The notes below the pieces were generated by a model. That model was not told where the DNA came from. It ran no database searches and saw only the letters and a list, made by a program, of their open reading frames with translations. DNA of 64,000 nucleotides from Trissonchulus latispiculum (lineage: Eukaryota; Nematoda; Enoplea; Enoplida; Ironidae). Position 1 is the stretch's first letter. Each line of letters begins with the position of its first letter. Made by a program: the position numbers and the translations under genes. The stretch is taken from the NCBI GenBank assembly GCA_030248195.1, contig JASAND010021154.1, positions 1-64,000 of the forward strand. Reading direction: 5' to 3'. Below are positions 1-9,869 of the stretch, piece after piece.

Positions 1-1514
1 TGGGAAAACTGCTGGAAGGTATGGTCAAATCAGACTTCAGTGGTGGCTAGAACATCATCATTCATCAGAAGTTGACCCCCGTCCAGGCTGGCTACCGCCA
101 GCTGAGCAGGGTATTTTTTACAGGGGGGGCGGCCCCCCCCGAAATTGACCTCCCCCCGAAAATGCCTTCCTTCCCGAAATCGCCCCACCCCGAGATTTTT
201 GCTCCCCCCCGGGAGTTTTTGGAGGCTCAAATGTTTGCCAAAAATAGGCCAATTTTAAAAAATTTTCCGCCTTCGCCGGAGATTCTTCGTAAAAACAGGT
301 ATTTTTAGCTTAAATCCTGGCATTTTTGAGAACTTTTTGCGTTTCACCATGCAAAATACGCCAAAAATACCATTTTTGGCTCATTTTTGCAAAAAATTCT
401 CCCCCTCCCCCGAAAATGTCTTCCCCCGGGGCCCGTGGGGAGCACCCCGGAAAGCCCCCCCCCGAAAAAATCCCTAAAAATACCCTGCAGCTGAGATCCA
501 CAGAAGACGACATCTGCAGGCTCACTCAGTCTGCGGTGGATGGATTTCAGAAGCGACCCCCCCGCCAAACGGACGTTTTTGGCCATGATTGACTTTTCAA
601 GAGCCTTTGACATGGCTATAAGGGAAAGGATCCTGTGGAAGCTCATCCAGAAAGGAGTCCCTCACCTGATGGTGAAATGGATCAAGTCCTTCCTCACCCA
701 CAGAAAAGGCCGGGTCCGCGTGAATCAGTCATTCAGCATGCCCAGAATCTTCCATCAAGGTGTCCCACAGGGCTGTCCTGTCTCCACTTCTCTTCCTCTT
801 GTTCATCGACGACATACTACGGCAGCTCCCTGAGGAAGTCGAAGGCAGCATCTATGCAGACGACGTGGCGGTATGGTGCTCCGATCCAGACATCAGGACA
901 GCCGAAGTGAAAGTTCCGGAAGCCCTGGACTCCATCACGGCGTGGGCGAAAGAAAATGAAGCAGTCACAAATGTTGAAAAATGCCAATGCTGCATTTTCT
1001 CTACCCGCAACAAACAAGCCAACCAATCAGCCCAGCCTCTCCATCTGTGGTAGTCCAGTCCCCTATGATTCGAATCCATCAATCCAGGGGGGTAACGCTG
1101 GACTGGAATCAGTCATTTGCCCCTCACGTAAATAATCAGAAAACCCGCTGCCGGAAAAGAATTGCCACACTCAGCGCAGTAGCGGGAAGATCGTGGAGTC
1201 CCTCCAAAGGTAATCTCCGCCTGATGTACATTGCCTACATCACATCAACCATCGAATATGCTCTGCCTGCCTGGTATCCCTCTGCGTCGGATAGCACCGT
1301 GGCTAAGCTAGAAACCATCCAAAACTCGGCGGCCAGGGTAATTATCGGATACTATGCCGGATCACCAGCCGACTTGGTCAGAACCGAAGCAAACCTGCCA
1401 CCGCTGCGACAGCGAGCAGAGGAACTGTCTGCCTGTGTCTATGAAAAATCTCTCCGGCTGACAGAAAGTAACCCCAGACGGGCCTCGCGGAGGCTCAAGT
1501 ACAACAGAGGCTGA
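1..1514 (+). pseudogene. Reverse transcriptase domain of the LINE, frameshifted
   Basis: RT motifs appear in order but in different frames. QAGYRQL at about 84-104 continues after the MITE as STEDDICRLTQSAVDGFQ. Then come FLAMIDFSRAFD (about 576-612), GVPQGCPVS with a frame change near 775, FIDDI, and the catalytic YADD at about 853-864. After another frame change near 1040, the thumb and following region runs to about 1514 (YITSTIEYALPAWYPSASDS). At least two frameshifts plus the MITE insertion make it non-functional. In LINEs this enzyme copies the element RNA at the nicked target. Identity as a LINE RT is secure; the clade is not. Confidence 0.88.
107..487. mobile_element. hAT-type MITE inserted in the LINE RT (copy 1 of a family)
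   Basis: A 381-bp element bounded by inverted termini CAGGGTATTTTTTACAGG (107) and CCTAAAAATACCCTG (ending 487). It is flanked by a perfect 8-bp target duplication CAGCTGAG at 99-106 and 488-495. Removing the element and one duplication restores a continuous RT reading frame, which proves the boundaries. CAGGG termini and an 8-bp duplication are hallmarks of the hAT superfamily. The interior is rich in G and C runs with no coding potential. A second copy lies at 5183-5423. Confidence 0.9.
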
Positions 1515-1694
1515 AATCCCAGAAATCCTGGCGTCTGATCGGAAGCAATACCAGCGAAACGACTGGTCTGAATGTGTGCCAACGACAAAATCTGAAACTG
1601 CCTAGCCACCCGCCTTGAACAGCCGCCAACGCCACCTTCTACTCTACACTGAGGACCCTCACCCCCAGAAAAGCGAGTCACGACCCAGAAACAA

Positions 1695-2231
1695 GTGAAG
1701 GAGACACTTAATCACCTCCCGCCGGCCAACACTATAATATGGACTGATGGCTCAGCAGAATCCGGTATCTACAACGGGGGATCCTCAGCTGTAGTCACGG
1801 CGCCGAATGGTGAAGAATTAGAACGAATCCTGAGCCCTGCCGGGCGTGTCTGCTCTAGCTACAAGGTTGAACTTGTAGCTACTGATGCAGGATTAGTCTG
1901 GGCTCTCCGGAATCGCCATCCCAACTGGAAAGAGATCCGGATCTGCGCAGACTCCCAATCAAGCATAGCCAAATTGTCGACCGCAAACCTCTGCCGTGGC
2001 TCGGCATTGCTGGACAATATCTGGGGGGAAACTGATGGAACTTTCCAGCCTGGGTTGCCACATATCCTTCCAGTGGATCCCTGCGCCCATATCGGTGTAG
2101 CCGGAAACGAGGCGCCTGATGAAGCCGCAGAGGCGGCATCTCGAAATCTGGACCAGCATGTGGCCTACGTTGACTTTGCGACTGCTAAGGCCGTGATCAA
2201 ACGGCATTTCAGAGAAAAAACCAGACAGTAG
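1695..2231 (+). pseudogene. RNase H domain of the LINE
   Basis: An open frame of 178 residues with the RNase HI signature: IIWTDGSAESG carries the first catalytic Asp, KVELVATDAGL the Glu, and RICADSQSSI the second Asp. A later GNEAPDEAAEAA block replaces the usual GNExAD helix. The order after RT is typical of RNase H-bearing LINEs, where the enzyme removes the RNA template. No independent start signal is visible; it was part of one long polyprotein and is now separated from RT by a frame break near 1514-1695. It is probably a relic rather than a gene. Confidence 0.8.
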
Positions 2232-2250
2232 CGCCTGAATTCCGACCCTC

Positions 2251-2573
2251 TTGGCATCGACGCCAACGGATCTGCACCCAACTCCTCCCTGGAAAGCGGC
2301 TTGTCCAAACAGGAACGAACTGTGCTGGCCCAGTTACGAAGCAACGGGTATTGCACTCTCCTTGGAGCGTTCCGCCATAGAATTGGAATGGCGGACAGTC
2401 CCAGATGTCCGGATTATGGGCATGAATCTGAAGACCTCCAGCACCTACTACTCGACTGTTCTGCGCACACTCCCTCCCGGGTCAGGCACCCGGGGATCAA
2501 CCCATCCCTCTCGATCCTCACGGAGGCCCCAGTATCAGTGGTAGACTTCCTTCGGGGTGTGGGGCGGCTCTAG
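2251..2573 (+). pseudogene. C-terminal Cys-His region of the LINE pol
   Basis: The frame from about 2301 to 2573 reads SKQERTVLAQLRSNGY, then CPDYGHESEDLQHLLLDC. This resembles the CxxC-HLLxxC zinc-knuckle-like C-terminus common in invertebrate LINE proteins, except that the second Cys of the first pair has become Tyr. It ends at a stop at 2571-2573, about 50 bp before the CAA-repeat tail, which fixes the 3' end of the coding part. It has decayed together with the rest of the element. Confidence 0.7.
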
Positions 2574-2640
2574 CCCGCTCCATCATATTGGTGCCTAACC
2601 AGATGATCCAGGAACAAAGACAACAACAATGGATATTTGA

Positions 2641-3223
2641 GGAGAGATGGCCTTTATAAGTATATATCTATCACAGGTGGACAAGAGGAGGGGGGAATTT
2701 TCCCCTCAGCTTCGCCGGAATTTTTTACTTAAAATCGCTATGTTGCTAAAAAATATCCGCTAAAAATTTTTTTGCTAAAAAAACGACAAAATCGGTAAAA
2801 AATAGCTTTCAAAAGTAAGCTTAGGAAAAATCGCTCTCACCAGGGGTATCCAAATTAGGTTCCACAAGGTCAGTGAAATTTGACCTCCCGTTCAGGTACC
2901 TGTTATTTTCGAAAGACGGGCCCTCCCTACAAAATATTTTCTTAACTACCCGCAAGGACAAAGCCAATTTATCTTTCGGGAAAGACTTGGAGAGAAAATA
3001 ATAAGAAAATTTTTACGACTTTCCTTTACTTATCACAATTCTAATTTCGAAGTCCTTCCCCACTCGTTCCCACTGTTCGCACTTATCCGCCCATTATAAC
3101 GTGGTCAAATCTTTAGGGTTATAGCACATAAGGAATAAAAGCTAATTGCTGTAAATGCTGCAAACAGCACACCAACATAGAAACAATTAGATAAATTCGC
3201 TTCACAAGCTGTATCACCAATAC
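2641..3223. other. No gene seen; AT-rich sequence and UXS1 intron
   Basis: The stretch between the LINE tail and the UXS1 exon holds AT-rich sequence with short TTTTTTGCTAAAA-type runs. Part of it must be the intron following UXS1 exon 3224-3404. No further UXS1 exon was found here, so the rest of the enzyme is presumably left of the window. Confidence 0.5.
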
Positions 3224-3404
3224 CTTCAAAATATACAGGATTCACCACATCGTGATGTACAAGTTCAAAGTTTGGATGACCAATCCAATGTTCCACATTA
3301 CGACGGCGCCCAGTAAAGAAATTGTCCAAAGCAATAACTTCATGACCTGCTATCATTAAGGCATCAACCAAATGAGATCCCACAAAGCCTGCACCGCCAG
3401 TAAC
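3224..3404 (-). CDS. UXS1: UXS1 exon: start of the NAD-binding (Rossmann) domain of UDP-glucuronate decarboxylase
   Basis: A 181-nt internal exon. It encodes VTGGAGFVGSHL, the glycine-rich NAD-binding loop, then DNFFTGRRRNVEHW and FELVHHDVVNP, a close match to animal UXS1. UXS1 converts UDP-glucuronate to UDP-xylose in the ER/Golgi, supplying xylose for proteoglycan linkers. The acceptor AG is at 3405-3406 and the donor GTATTG starts at 3223. The exon begins in phase 0, fitting exon 3665-3725 upstream, and leaves 1 nt for the next exon, which is outside the window. An ORF running from here to 3105 merely reads into the intron. The catalytic YxxxK motif is not in this window. Confidence 0.93.
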
Positions 3405-3664
3405 CTAAAAACCAGCAAAGCAGGAATTCGATTTAACAAAGAGTGCAAACAGACAGAAAGTATCTTATGCAAAAGAACACAAGACTAAAGATATAGGATC
3501 CGCACGCTAGAATTATCACGCTACACCCTCCCCACAAACACAAAAACTCCAGTGCATCTCTGGGAAAAAATAAATAGGTGTACATTCTTGAATTATTGAA
3601 AAACATTCAGGCAAATATAGTTTAAATTACAATTACTATTGCTGGTCGCATATTATATGTATAC

Positions 3665-3725
3665 CAATATTCGCAGTCTGTCCTTGTAATTAAGGTCTTT
3701 GGTTTCCGGATACTTGCCGTCGTAT
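3665..3725 (-). CDS. UXS1: UXS1 exon: linker between stem and catalytic domain
   Basis: A 61-nt exon too short to be found as an ORF, recovered by reading for UXS1 homology. It encodes YDGKYPETKDLNYKDRLRIL and runs directly into the VTGGAG of exon 3224-3404. The animal UXS1 counterpart is the KYPP...KDRKRIL segment just before the NAD-binding loop. The acceptor is TTTTAG (AG at 3726-3727) and the donor is GTATAC (starting 3664). The first base completes a Lys codon from exon 5442-5549. Phases agree on both sides, which makes the assignment strong. Confidence 0.9.
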
Positions 3726-5182
3726 CTAAAATGGAGCATTAATCGTACATGTATAAATGACAGTATGCAATAACTTGATATAAAACAAAATAAAGTCCTT
3801 AGTATACAATAAATGCATAAATGTCACTTAACCTAGGTTTTTTGGTCAAAAATAGCGTCGTTTGCAGAAATGAACAATAGTTTTGACGACGCCAAAATAA
3901 AAATGACGAAAGAATGACGATGCCAAAATGTGGAAGTGACACTCAAATTTAACAAGAATTCAAAGTTTTCATTATGCAGTGATTTTTCAAAAAAATTTTA
4001 GATTGGCGGTTAGACCCTAAACCCCTGCAATATAGTCTTTGCAATTTATGTTAAGCTTCGACGATGTTTGAGTAGTCAATCAATATTATACAAAGTCATG
4101 GACTATAAGACTTCACGCTACATCATTCAATTTCATTTTTGATGCAAGTTTCTCATAGCATTTTCACAGAATTTCTTGAAAACTTTCCTTTCGATTTTTT
4201 GGAATGGAATGATAATTTATATACCAGGAGGTGTAATCAAGTAATGCTGAAGCACTTTTGTTGCATAAAGCTATAAACTGCTAGGGATCTGGGGGCGTCC
4301 CCGTCGTCGCGATATGGCGTAAGAAAAAGTAAACAAGAAAACGAAAAAGGCAAAAGTTTCGCGTTCGTAAGCTTAAAATATCGTCCGATTTTAACAGAAA
4401 ATACTTATTTTCCCCTAAAACGTGTAAATTTTTAAAAATTTTCTTGTTTCTTCAGAATGAAAAATTTAAGGATCTGAAGAAAGATTTCATCTCAACAGAA
4501 AAAATTCCTTCAACTTATGGGGGCTCTGCTCCCCAGACCCCCCAAATTAAGCTGGGGTTATCTCATCGCTGGTATACGTATAATGCTCTAAGCCATGACA
4601 CATAGACACCTGATATTTGTAAGTTTGAATACGTACTCTAGGAAAATAATGAAATATACAGTAAGACACGCTAACAGGATAAAAATTCAACCAAAATTAT
4701 GAATACAGCCTAAAATCAAAACAAAACTGTAAAAAATTGAAAAAAATTGACGTTGGACAAATAAAAATGACGTTCAGAAAATTTGAAAAAACGTGAAAAA
4801 AATTTGATGAAATCCGATTTTGAAAAAAACACTGCACTTAAGGAACACCAATTTTATAATGAAATAATTAGAAACGCCTGCAACGCAATCACGAAGGAGC
4901 GTTTTAAAATTTTAAAATCAAAACTTTAAATTCAAAATTTTAAATGGAGCAAAACGAGTCCCTGTGGTTTATCTGGATAAAATATATAGATCATCGCGAC
5001 TAATGGTTTTCTACTGTAGCAGACTAAAGCTTTGCCGATTGCATGACATTATTTTTCTTTACTTCAGTATCATTAAAGCCTTGTATCCTTCGCAAATATC
5101 CACATTTTGTTGCATAAATAAATTTAATCGATTTATCTATTTATAATTTAAATCTTGCTCTTACAATATACACAGCACACAC
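3726..5182. other. UXS1 intron with decayed repeat sequence
   Basis: No exon is seen. Positions about 3835-3930 are a diverged inverted copy of part of the hAT element at 31305-32606 (about 32060-32155), sharing AAAAATAGCGTCGTTTGC. A GC hairpin module GGGGGCTCTGCTCCCC followed by a C run lies at about 4518-4545. The rest is AT-rich. Confidence 0.6.
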
Positions 5183-5423
5183 CAAAGTATTTTACAGGGG
5201 GGGGGGGGCGGGGGGCCCGAAATCGCCCCCCCCCGGGATTTTGGTCTGCCCCCTTAATGAGATCTACATTTTTTCCAAAAATGGTCAAATTTTCAAAAAT
5301 TTTCCGGCTTCCCCGGAGATTTTTTCGTAAAAATGGCTATTTATATCTCAAATCCTGGCATTTTTGAGAACTTTTTGTGTTTCACCATGCAAAATACGCC
5401 AAAAATCCCTAAAAAATACCATG
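5183..5423. mobile_element. MITE, second copy of the 107-487 hAT-like family
   Basis: Termini CAAAGTATTTTACAGGGG (5183) and CCCTAAAAAATACCATG (ending 5423) are inverted and match the family termini with changes. The interior shares the string GGCATTTTTGAGAACTTTTT with the first copy. No clean 8-bp target duplication is visible (GCACACAC against CAACACGA), so it is older. It lies in a UXS1 intron 18 bp from a splice donor. Confidence 0.75.
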
Positions 5424-5441
5424 CAACACGATGATACGTAC

Positions 5442-5549
5442 TTTCGATCAGATAGTTGAAGCTGCTTTTCCAAAGACTTCACCTGCATCTCCAACTGATT
5501 CAACTGTTTTTTCATTTCCAATAATTTAACGTCACTATCTCCTTCCACT
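5442..5549 (-). CDS. UXS1: UXS1 exon: coiled-coil stem region
   Basis: A 108-nt exon encoding an amphipathic, Leu/Lys/Glu/Gln-rich helix (VKLLEMKKQLNQLEMQ then VKSLEKQLQLSDR). This matches the short coiled-coil stem between the membrane anchor and catalytic domain of animal UXS1. The acceptor TTTTTAG has AG at 5550-5551; the donor GTACGT starts at 5441. One base precedes the first full codon and two follow the last, fitting exon 3665-3725 downstream. A MITE (5183-5423) ends only 18 bp beyond the donor, and the LTR retrotransposon begins 114 bp upstream of the acceptor, so this exon is squeezed between two insertions. Confidence 0.85.
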
Positions 5550-5663
5550 CTAAAAACAACAGCCAAAACAAGGTGCAATAATGTGCATTAATATATACGA
5601 GGTTAATAAAAAATCAAAACCCGAATTTTTGCTGCCATTTTCAAAAATGAAGCCCGATCGAAA

Positions 5664-6484
5664 TGTAACCGTTTAGGATGTTTACACAATCGTTAGTTAG
5701 GCGATACAGCTCTGGGCTGTAGAATTAAGTTTAATACCAATATATATATATGTATTGTCTTGGTTGAATCAACGTTGAATGAGTAGTTAGTCTGAGTATT
5801 AGTGCGAATAGAAAGATTAGTTTGAATGGCTAGACAGCAAGACGACTGGTAAAAATATGCTTTATTCTTCAGACTGCCCCACAACACAATTGATCGTCCC
5901 TTTTATATACAACTTGGACCCCTGAAGGGGTAATTATGAGTGATAGAGTAAAGGGGAGTTGAGAGTAGAAAGTGGGTTAGTAGAATTTATGGGGTTGTAA
6001 TTTTATGATGTTTCCAAGTTATATACAAAAGAGAGTATGCACGTAATTTGGTCACTATTACAAATATATAACTGTCATGGGTCCTCAGGGGTCATGACGA
6101 ACTACTAAATCCCTCTAAGAAGGAGAGTTTAATAGTTCGCCAGTCACCTGAGGGCCCCCGACAGCACGTTTTTACATAATTTGTGTCAATGTTATTTATG
6201 TCAATAGTTACATTACGTACTGTGGTTTTTAAAAACATACAACTGATTAAGCTTGTATAATGTTAGTTATGTAACAACAATACATACATATGTCATGTGA
6301 TACAGCGAAGAAACAAAGAAACTAACGAATAACTTGCATGGTGTTAATACATTCATTAACAATAGAAAGAAACTGGTAAATGAAAAATACTAATTCAGTT
6401 ATCCGAATAACTGAATTAGTATTTTTATTTAATTTTTATTAATTATCCATGTCGACATGTACCGTTCATCCGTCCTTTCTTACA
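5664..6484 (-). repeat. 3' LTR
   Basis: 821 bp, starting TG and ending CA on the coding (minus) strand. It matches 17782-18527 closely along its length. About 80 bp around 6134-6216 are absent from the other LTR. By eye I noted roughly seven substitutions plus a difference in TA repeat number. It contains a short hairpin built on AATTCAGTTAT at about 6392-6417. Confidence 0.95.
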
Positions 6485-6520
6485 AGATCTCTCCACCGTC
6501 GGAAGAAATGACCACATTTC

Positions 6521-7255
6521 TTAAGACAGGCGAGGATCGATGTGGTGGGTGGATGTCGATGGCTGGCTGGTGGATTGGCCATCACGCTGTTGGCTATAGT
6601 ATTTCTGGTCCCGCCGAAAATCGTAGACCAGGGAGCCCAACAGCCGTAGGCCTTTGATGACGTATGGCTTGCCGCCATCAGGATAGTCAAGGCCATATAG
6701 GATTAATTTGGCTACCTGATGAAGGATGGCCTCGTGCGTTAGGGCCTTGCGGTGACGAATATTTTGCGGGGGTGGTAGGGGATAGCCCTGAGGATCTTTT
6801 CCTGGAAGAAATTTTGCATTTTGGTCTGGTGGCAGACCGATTTGAAATTCCGCCGCTGTCGGTTTTGTATATCCACTGATGGCGGTTTCCCATATCGCGA
6901 TGCTGTTGGATCTCAGGGTAGTTTGGACTGGGCCAGACGGAGCAGCATGCGGTGGTTGCTCAGCCTGCAAGATGGTACGCTTCGGGAGGGATTGTGGAGG
7001 TCGAACATGAAAAGGATGTGGTAGCAATGGCTTTGGCTTCCCCGGAAGGACAGGTGACGGATGTGGCAGACCGTGATAGGATTGAGTTTGGAAGGACGGG
7101 GATGAAATTTTCTGCTGACTTTCCTGTGACTTTGATTGATAGGGGTGGTAACGTCGGTTACCCCAGCTAGCCTGATAGCCAGGGGTGACGTGCAGGTGAT
7201 CTTGACCTGTGACGCCGTCCAGAGCCAGTGGTCGACTTGTGGTTGGAATGCCCAT
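6521..7255 (-). CDS. Accessory ORF D, Pro/His-rich protein ending close to the 3' LTR
   Basis: 244 residues from an ATG, but the frame is open further upstream to about 7359, where it encodes an amphipathic stretch (QYGEILKKARRLLSVDIHQ). The middle is Pro/His/Ser-rich, and the C-terminal part (KALTHEAILHQVAKLILYGL) looks folded. It stops at 6521, 37 bp before the 3' LTR. It partly overlaps ORF C in another frame. No homologue is recognised; a nucleic-acid-binding or assembly role would be guesswork. Confidence 0.5.
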   Translation of the reverse strand: MGIPTTSRPLALDGVTGQDHLHVTPGYQASWGNRRYHPYQSKSQESQQKISSPSFQTQSYHGLPHPSPVLPGKPKPLLPHPFHVRPPQSLPKRTILQAEQPPHAAPSGPVQTTLRSNSIAIWETAISGYTKPTAAEFQIGLPPDQNAKFLPGKDPQGYPLPPPQNIRHRKALTHEAILHQVAKLILYGLDYPDGGKPYVIKGLRLLGSLVYDFRRDQKYYSQQRDGQSTSQPSTSTHHIDPRLS

Positions 7256-7610
7256 TTGATGGATATCTACTGAAAGCAGTCGACGGGCCTTTTTCAGAAT
7301 CTCGCCGTACTGTTGGCTGTATAGATTGATGGCCAGATTGATGGCTTGGAATAACTACCACCGATTTCATTGTGGCTGCAGGGGGAGGGCTAACATTGAT
7401 TCCCAGTGGATCCTGAGGGTTGGCAAGGCTTGGTGGCGTAATTGGCGAACCAGAAGCTACTTCCTCCGGGACGGGAGAAAAGGAGACTTCTCGTTCGGGT
7501 CCTTCAGGCGAGATAGGGGCGTTCGGATCCACGTCATCAAGGAATTCGATTTTCAAGGCGTTGATAGCGTATTCGGTTTCCTGAAAAAGTATCATGTCAT
7601 ATGTATGCAT
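7167..7610 (-). CDS. Accessory ORF C, acidic and Pro/Ser-rich (unrecognised)
   Basis: 147 residues, of which the first few read through what looks like a splice acceptor (TTTTTCAG just before GAAACC at about 7580). After it the protein begins ETEYAINALKIEFLDDVD and becomes Pro/Ser/Glu-rich. From about 7360 downwards the reading probably passes to the frame of ORF D. The acceptor suggests a spliced accessory mRNA, as in complex retroviruses; no convincing donor was found. Confidence 0.4.
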   Translation of the reverse strand: MHTYDMILFQETEYAINALKIEFLDDVDPNAPISPEGPEREVSFSPVPEEVASGSPITPPSLANPQDPLGINVSPPPAATMKSVVVIPSHQSGHQSIQPTVRRDSEKGPSTAFSRYPSNGHSNHKSTTGSGRRHRSRSPARHPWLSG

Positions 7611-7795
7611 ATATTAGAATAAGGCATAACGTAGAAGTACATGGGAAAATATAAACTAGAGTAGGAATAAGTAGTAGGATAAATATAGTTATAGATATAC
7701 GTAAGTGTATATATATGTAATATATATAATAGATGATAGTTATACTCCGTGCTTGTACTACGTAATTCGTATGTATCGTATGTGAATCCGTAGCC

Positions 7796-8170
7796 TTAAA
7801 TTTCATCATATGGGATCGAATCAACATAAGCCATGGTAAGGCGGGTGAAGCTATGATCGTTTAGTGCTGGCAAGAAGAGTTGATTGAGGTGATTCTGCAG
7901 TGATTGATTTGCAAATGATAATTTACCATTAATGAGACATTTGCACTGTGAAATTAAATTTTCTGAGAGAGAGCAATCTGCGAATCTTGCGCCGAGAGCG
8001 GTGTGCGCTGCCAGATGGGCAGAGCGTGCCGCTACATTAACGTATCCCAATCCCCAAAGCTGTCTGACCTCCCAGAGTTGGGGCTTTTCATGAAACTGCA
8101 CTTTCCACCCTGTTAAGTTTTCAAATGCTTCACTAAATTCTTCCGGTTTCTGGATTTCAAAAAGTTTCAC
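7796..8170 (-). CDS. Accessory ORF B, continuation of ORF A in another frame
   Basis: 124 residues (from a GTG start) with a credible globular composition, for example EFSEAFENLTGWKVQFHEK and WGLGYVNVAARSAHLAAHTA. Cys residues are at DCSLS and QCKCL. It overlaps the end of ORF A by 14 bp and ends at 7796. Nothing I recognise. Either the two overlapping frames are a recent frameshift of one accessory gene or the second is translated by reinitiation. Low divergence between the LTRs argues that few disabling mutations have had time to occur. Confidence 0.5.
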   Translation of the reverse strand: MKLFEIQKPEEFSEAFENLTGWKVQFHEKPQLWEVRQLWGLGYVNVAARSAHLAAHTALGARFADCSLSENLISQCKCLINGKLSFANQSLQNHLNQLFLPALNDHSFTRLTMAYVDSIPYDEI

Positions 8171-8555
8171 TGTGTGTCGTTAAATTGGAACGACAGGGTG
8201 CTTGAAACATTAACTGATAATAGTGGGGGGAACGATACACTAGATTTTCAGGGCAGAACTGTTTAGCGTAACGGTCGGTTCGATTTTCCAACTTACGCAA
8301 AGAAATAAGAGAATTGGAAGTAAGTTCGCGAACAACGCCGAAGGTAGAAAGAGGGAGGCTAGGGATGAGGTTATGTTCACGAGTGAAGTCAGGGATGTAA
8401 ATATCGGAATGATTCTCGAAATTTAGTTTCCATTTGCTGTCCATAGCTGCGACATAGTTATTCATGTAGTCAAATAGTTCGGTAGTTGAGTATGATTTTA
8501 GGTGTGCCTGAATTCTATCGGAGGAGAATAGACTTACCGGATCATTAGCAGCCAT
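8157..8555 (-). CDS. Accessory ORF A downstream of integrase (unrecognised)
   Basis: 132 residues beginning MAANDPVSLFSSDRIQ with a true ATG at 8555. Moderately hydrophilic, helical-looking (TTELFDYMNNYVAAMDSKWKL) with no domain I recognise. It ends in a short overlap with ORF B in another frame, so A and B may be one protein broken by a frameshift near 8165. It lies 1.3 kb past the pol stop, where other Ty3 elements carry env. Here env-like sequence is upstream, so this is probably an additional, element-specific protein. Expression would need a spliced RNA or internal start. Confidence 0.55.
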   Translation of the reverse strand: MAANDPVSLFSSDRIQAHLKSYSTTELFDYMNNYVAAMDSKWKLNFENHSDIYIPDFTREHNLIPSLPLSTFGVVRELTSNSLISLRKLENRTDRYAKQFCPENLVYRSPHYYQLMFQAPCRSNLTTHSETF

Positions 8556-9869
8556 GATGAATTGTAACTGGAATGAAAGTACGTATGCACAGGATGCGCT
8601 TGAATTATTGTATAGACAGACAGTGTATACCCAAATGGAAATGGGTATGAATTGAGGAGCAGTAGTTTAGAATACGTTTAAAGAATTATAGGGACTGCTG
8701 ATGATTTCTGATAGTTCGGGGTATTTATAATGTTAGACGGTCGTCGTACGAAATGTCACGAAGTCAGTTAGTCGGTGACGGTGATTTTATTGGGTCATTC
8801 TCTGTAATAGCGAGTTGTAATAATGTTCTATGCTTGGGACAGTTTTAATTGCTCTAGGGTTTGATTTAACTGATTAGTGTAGTAATTTGGAATTGTGGAG
8901 TGACAGAATCACATTTTTGATGTGTTTAATAAATGTGTCTTGACTCGTAGTGGGTGGCGTGACATCTAAGAATGCGTATATACGTACTAACGTCAACCTT
9001 ACGATCAAGACAATTACGTCTAACACTTATCGTATAATGCGCATAGGCATGGTAAATAATATATATACATGTAGATTGAGGGTTAATATTGAATAAGAAT
9101 TTGTTTTTAAGTACGTGGTTAGATATATATACATACGTGTGCTCATATAAATGTGTAGATATAGAGGCCGAGATAAGGAGGATATGCCGCATTCATGAAG
9201 AGGAGAGATGTTCTGAATATGAAAATATGTACCGAAGGATAAATGTATATATAATGCATGTTGGATATTATGTGATATGATGTGGGTAGGTGGAGTACAT
9301 ATAAATGTTGAGTTTCTAGAGTTTCTAGTATATATATAAATGTGGAAGCGTCGGGAGGGTTAATGCGAATTCATTTTTTGTTTTTTTGGGCTTGTGTTTG
9401 AAATTATGACGAGTTCAGCTTTTGTCTACTACGTCCTGAACCCGGAATTGAGGGCCTTGACGAAGAAGAGGGGATCTTGATAGTCCTCCGCTGCGTGACA
9501 GTTGAGCAATGAAACGGTAGTTCGGGAGGCGCCGGTTTTACCGGGTTCGTCACACTGATCTACGAACAGTCCACTTGCTCAGCCTGCCATGTAGTTGACC
9601 TGGAAGCGGAATTATTCTTAACGGAGTAGTTCTGAATCTAGAATAAAGGGCTTCGTCAAGGAAGAGGGTTGTCCACCGTTTGGTGTAATGCTCCGGCACT
9701 TTGTGGCTGACCCGGGACAATGGACGAGTAGGCTTTGTTGTTCTCTATGTGGAAAATTGGTTTATTTACAGTGCATAAAAACTGAATTCGCAGTGGAATA
9801 GTATTATAGGTATATACATACATGTATATTATATATATATATATACGTACGTACGTAGGGATAACGTGA
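8556..9869 (-). other. Non-coding gap between pol and accessory ORFs
   Basis: 1.3 kb without a supported ORF. It is rich in TATATA and ACGTACGT-type repeats (for example 9828-9858). It could hold an internal promoter or splice signals for the accessory ORFs, but nothing specific can be shown. Confidence 0.5.

Larger units (their letters stand above)
1..2640 (+). mobile_element. Degenerate non-LTR retrotransposon (Jockey/I-like LINE), truncated by the window edge
   Basis: A LINE pol region on the plus strand, read in several frames because of frameshifts and stops. The order is reverse transcriptase (about 1-1500), RNase H (1695-2231) and a C-terminal Cys-His region (about 2301-2573). The 3' end is a short untranslated stretch with a small run of CAA repeats near 2618-2629, the sort of tail left by target-primed reverse transcription. 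The endonuclease would lie off the left edge. RNase H downstream of RT fits I, R1 or Jockey-related clades; the exact clade was not determined. It is a dead copy. The same element is split by a MITE at 107-487. Confidence 0.85.

Noticed and set aside
3105..3223. Coding extension of the UXS1 exon to 3105
   Set aside because: The sequence after the donor at 3223 no longer matches UXS1 and is intronic.
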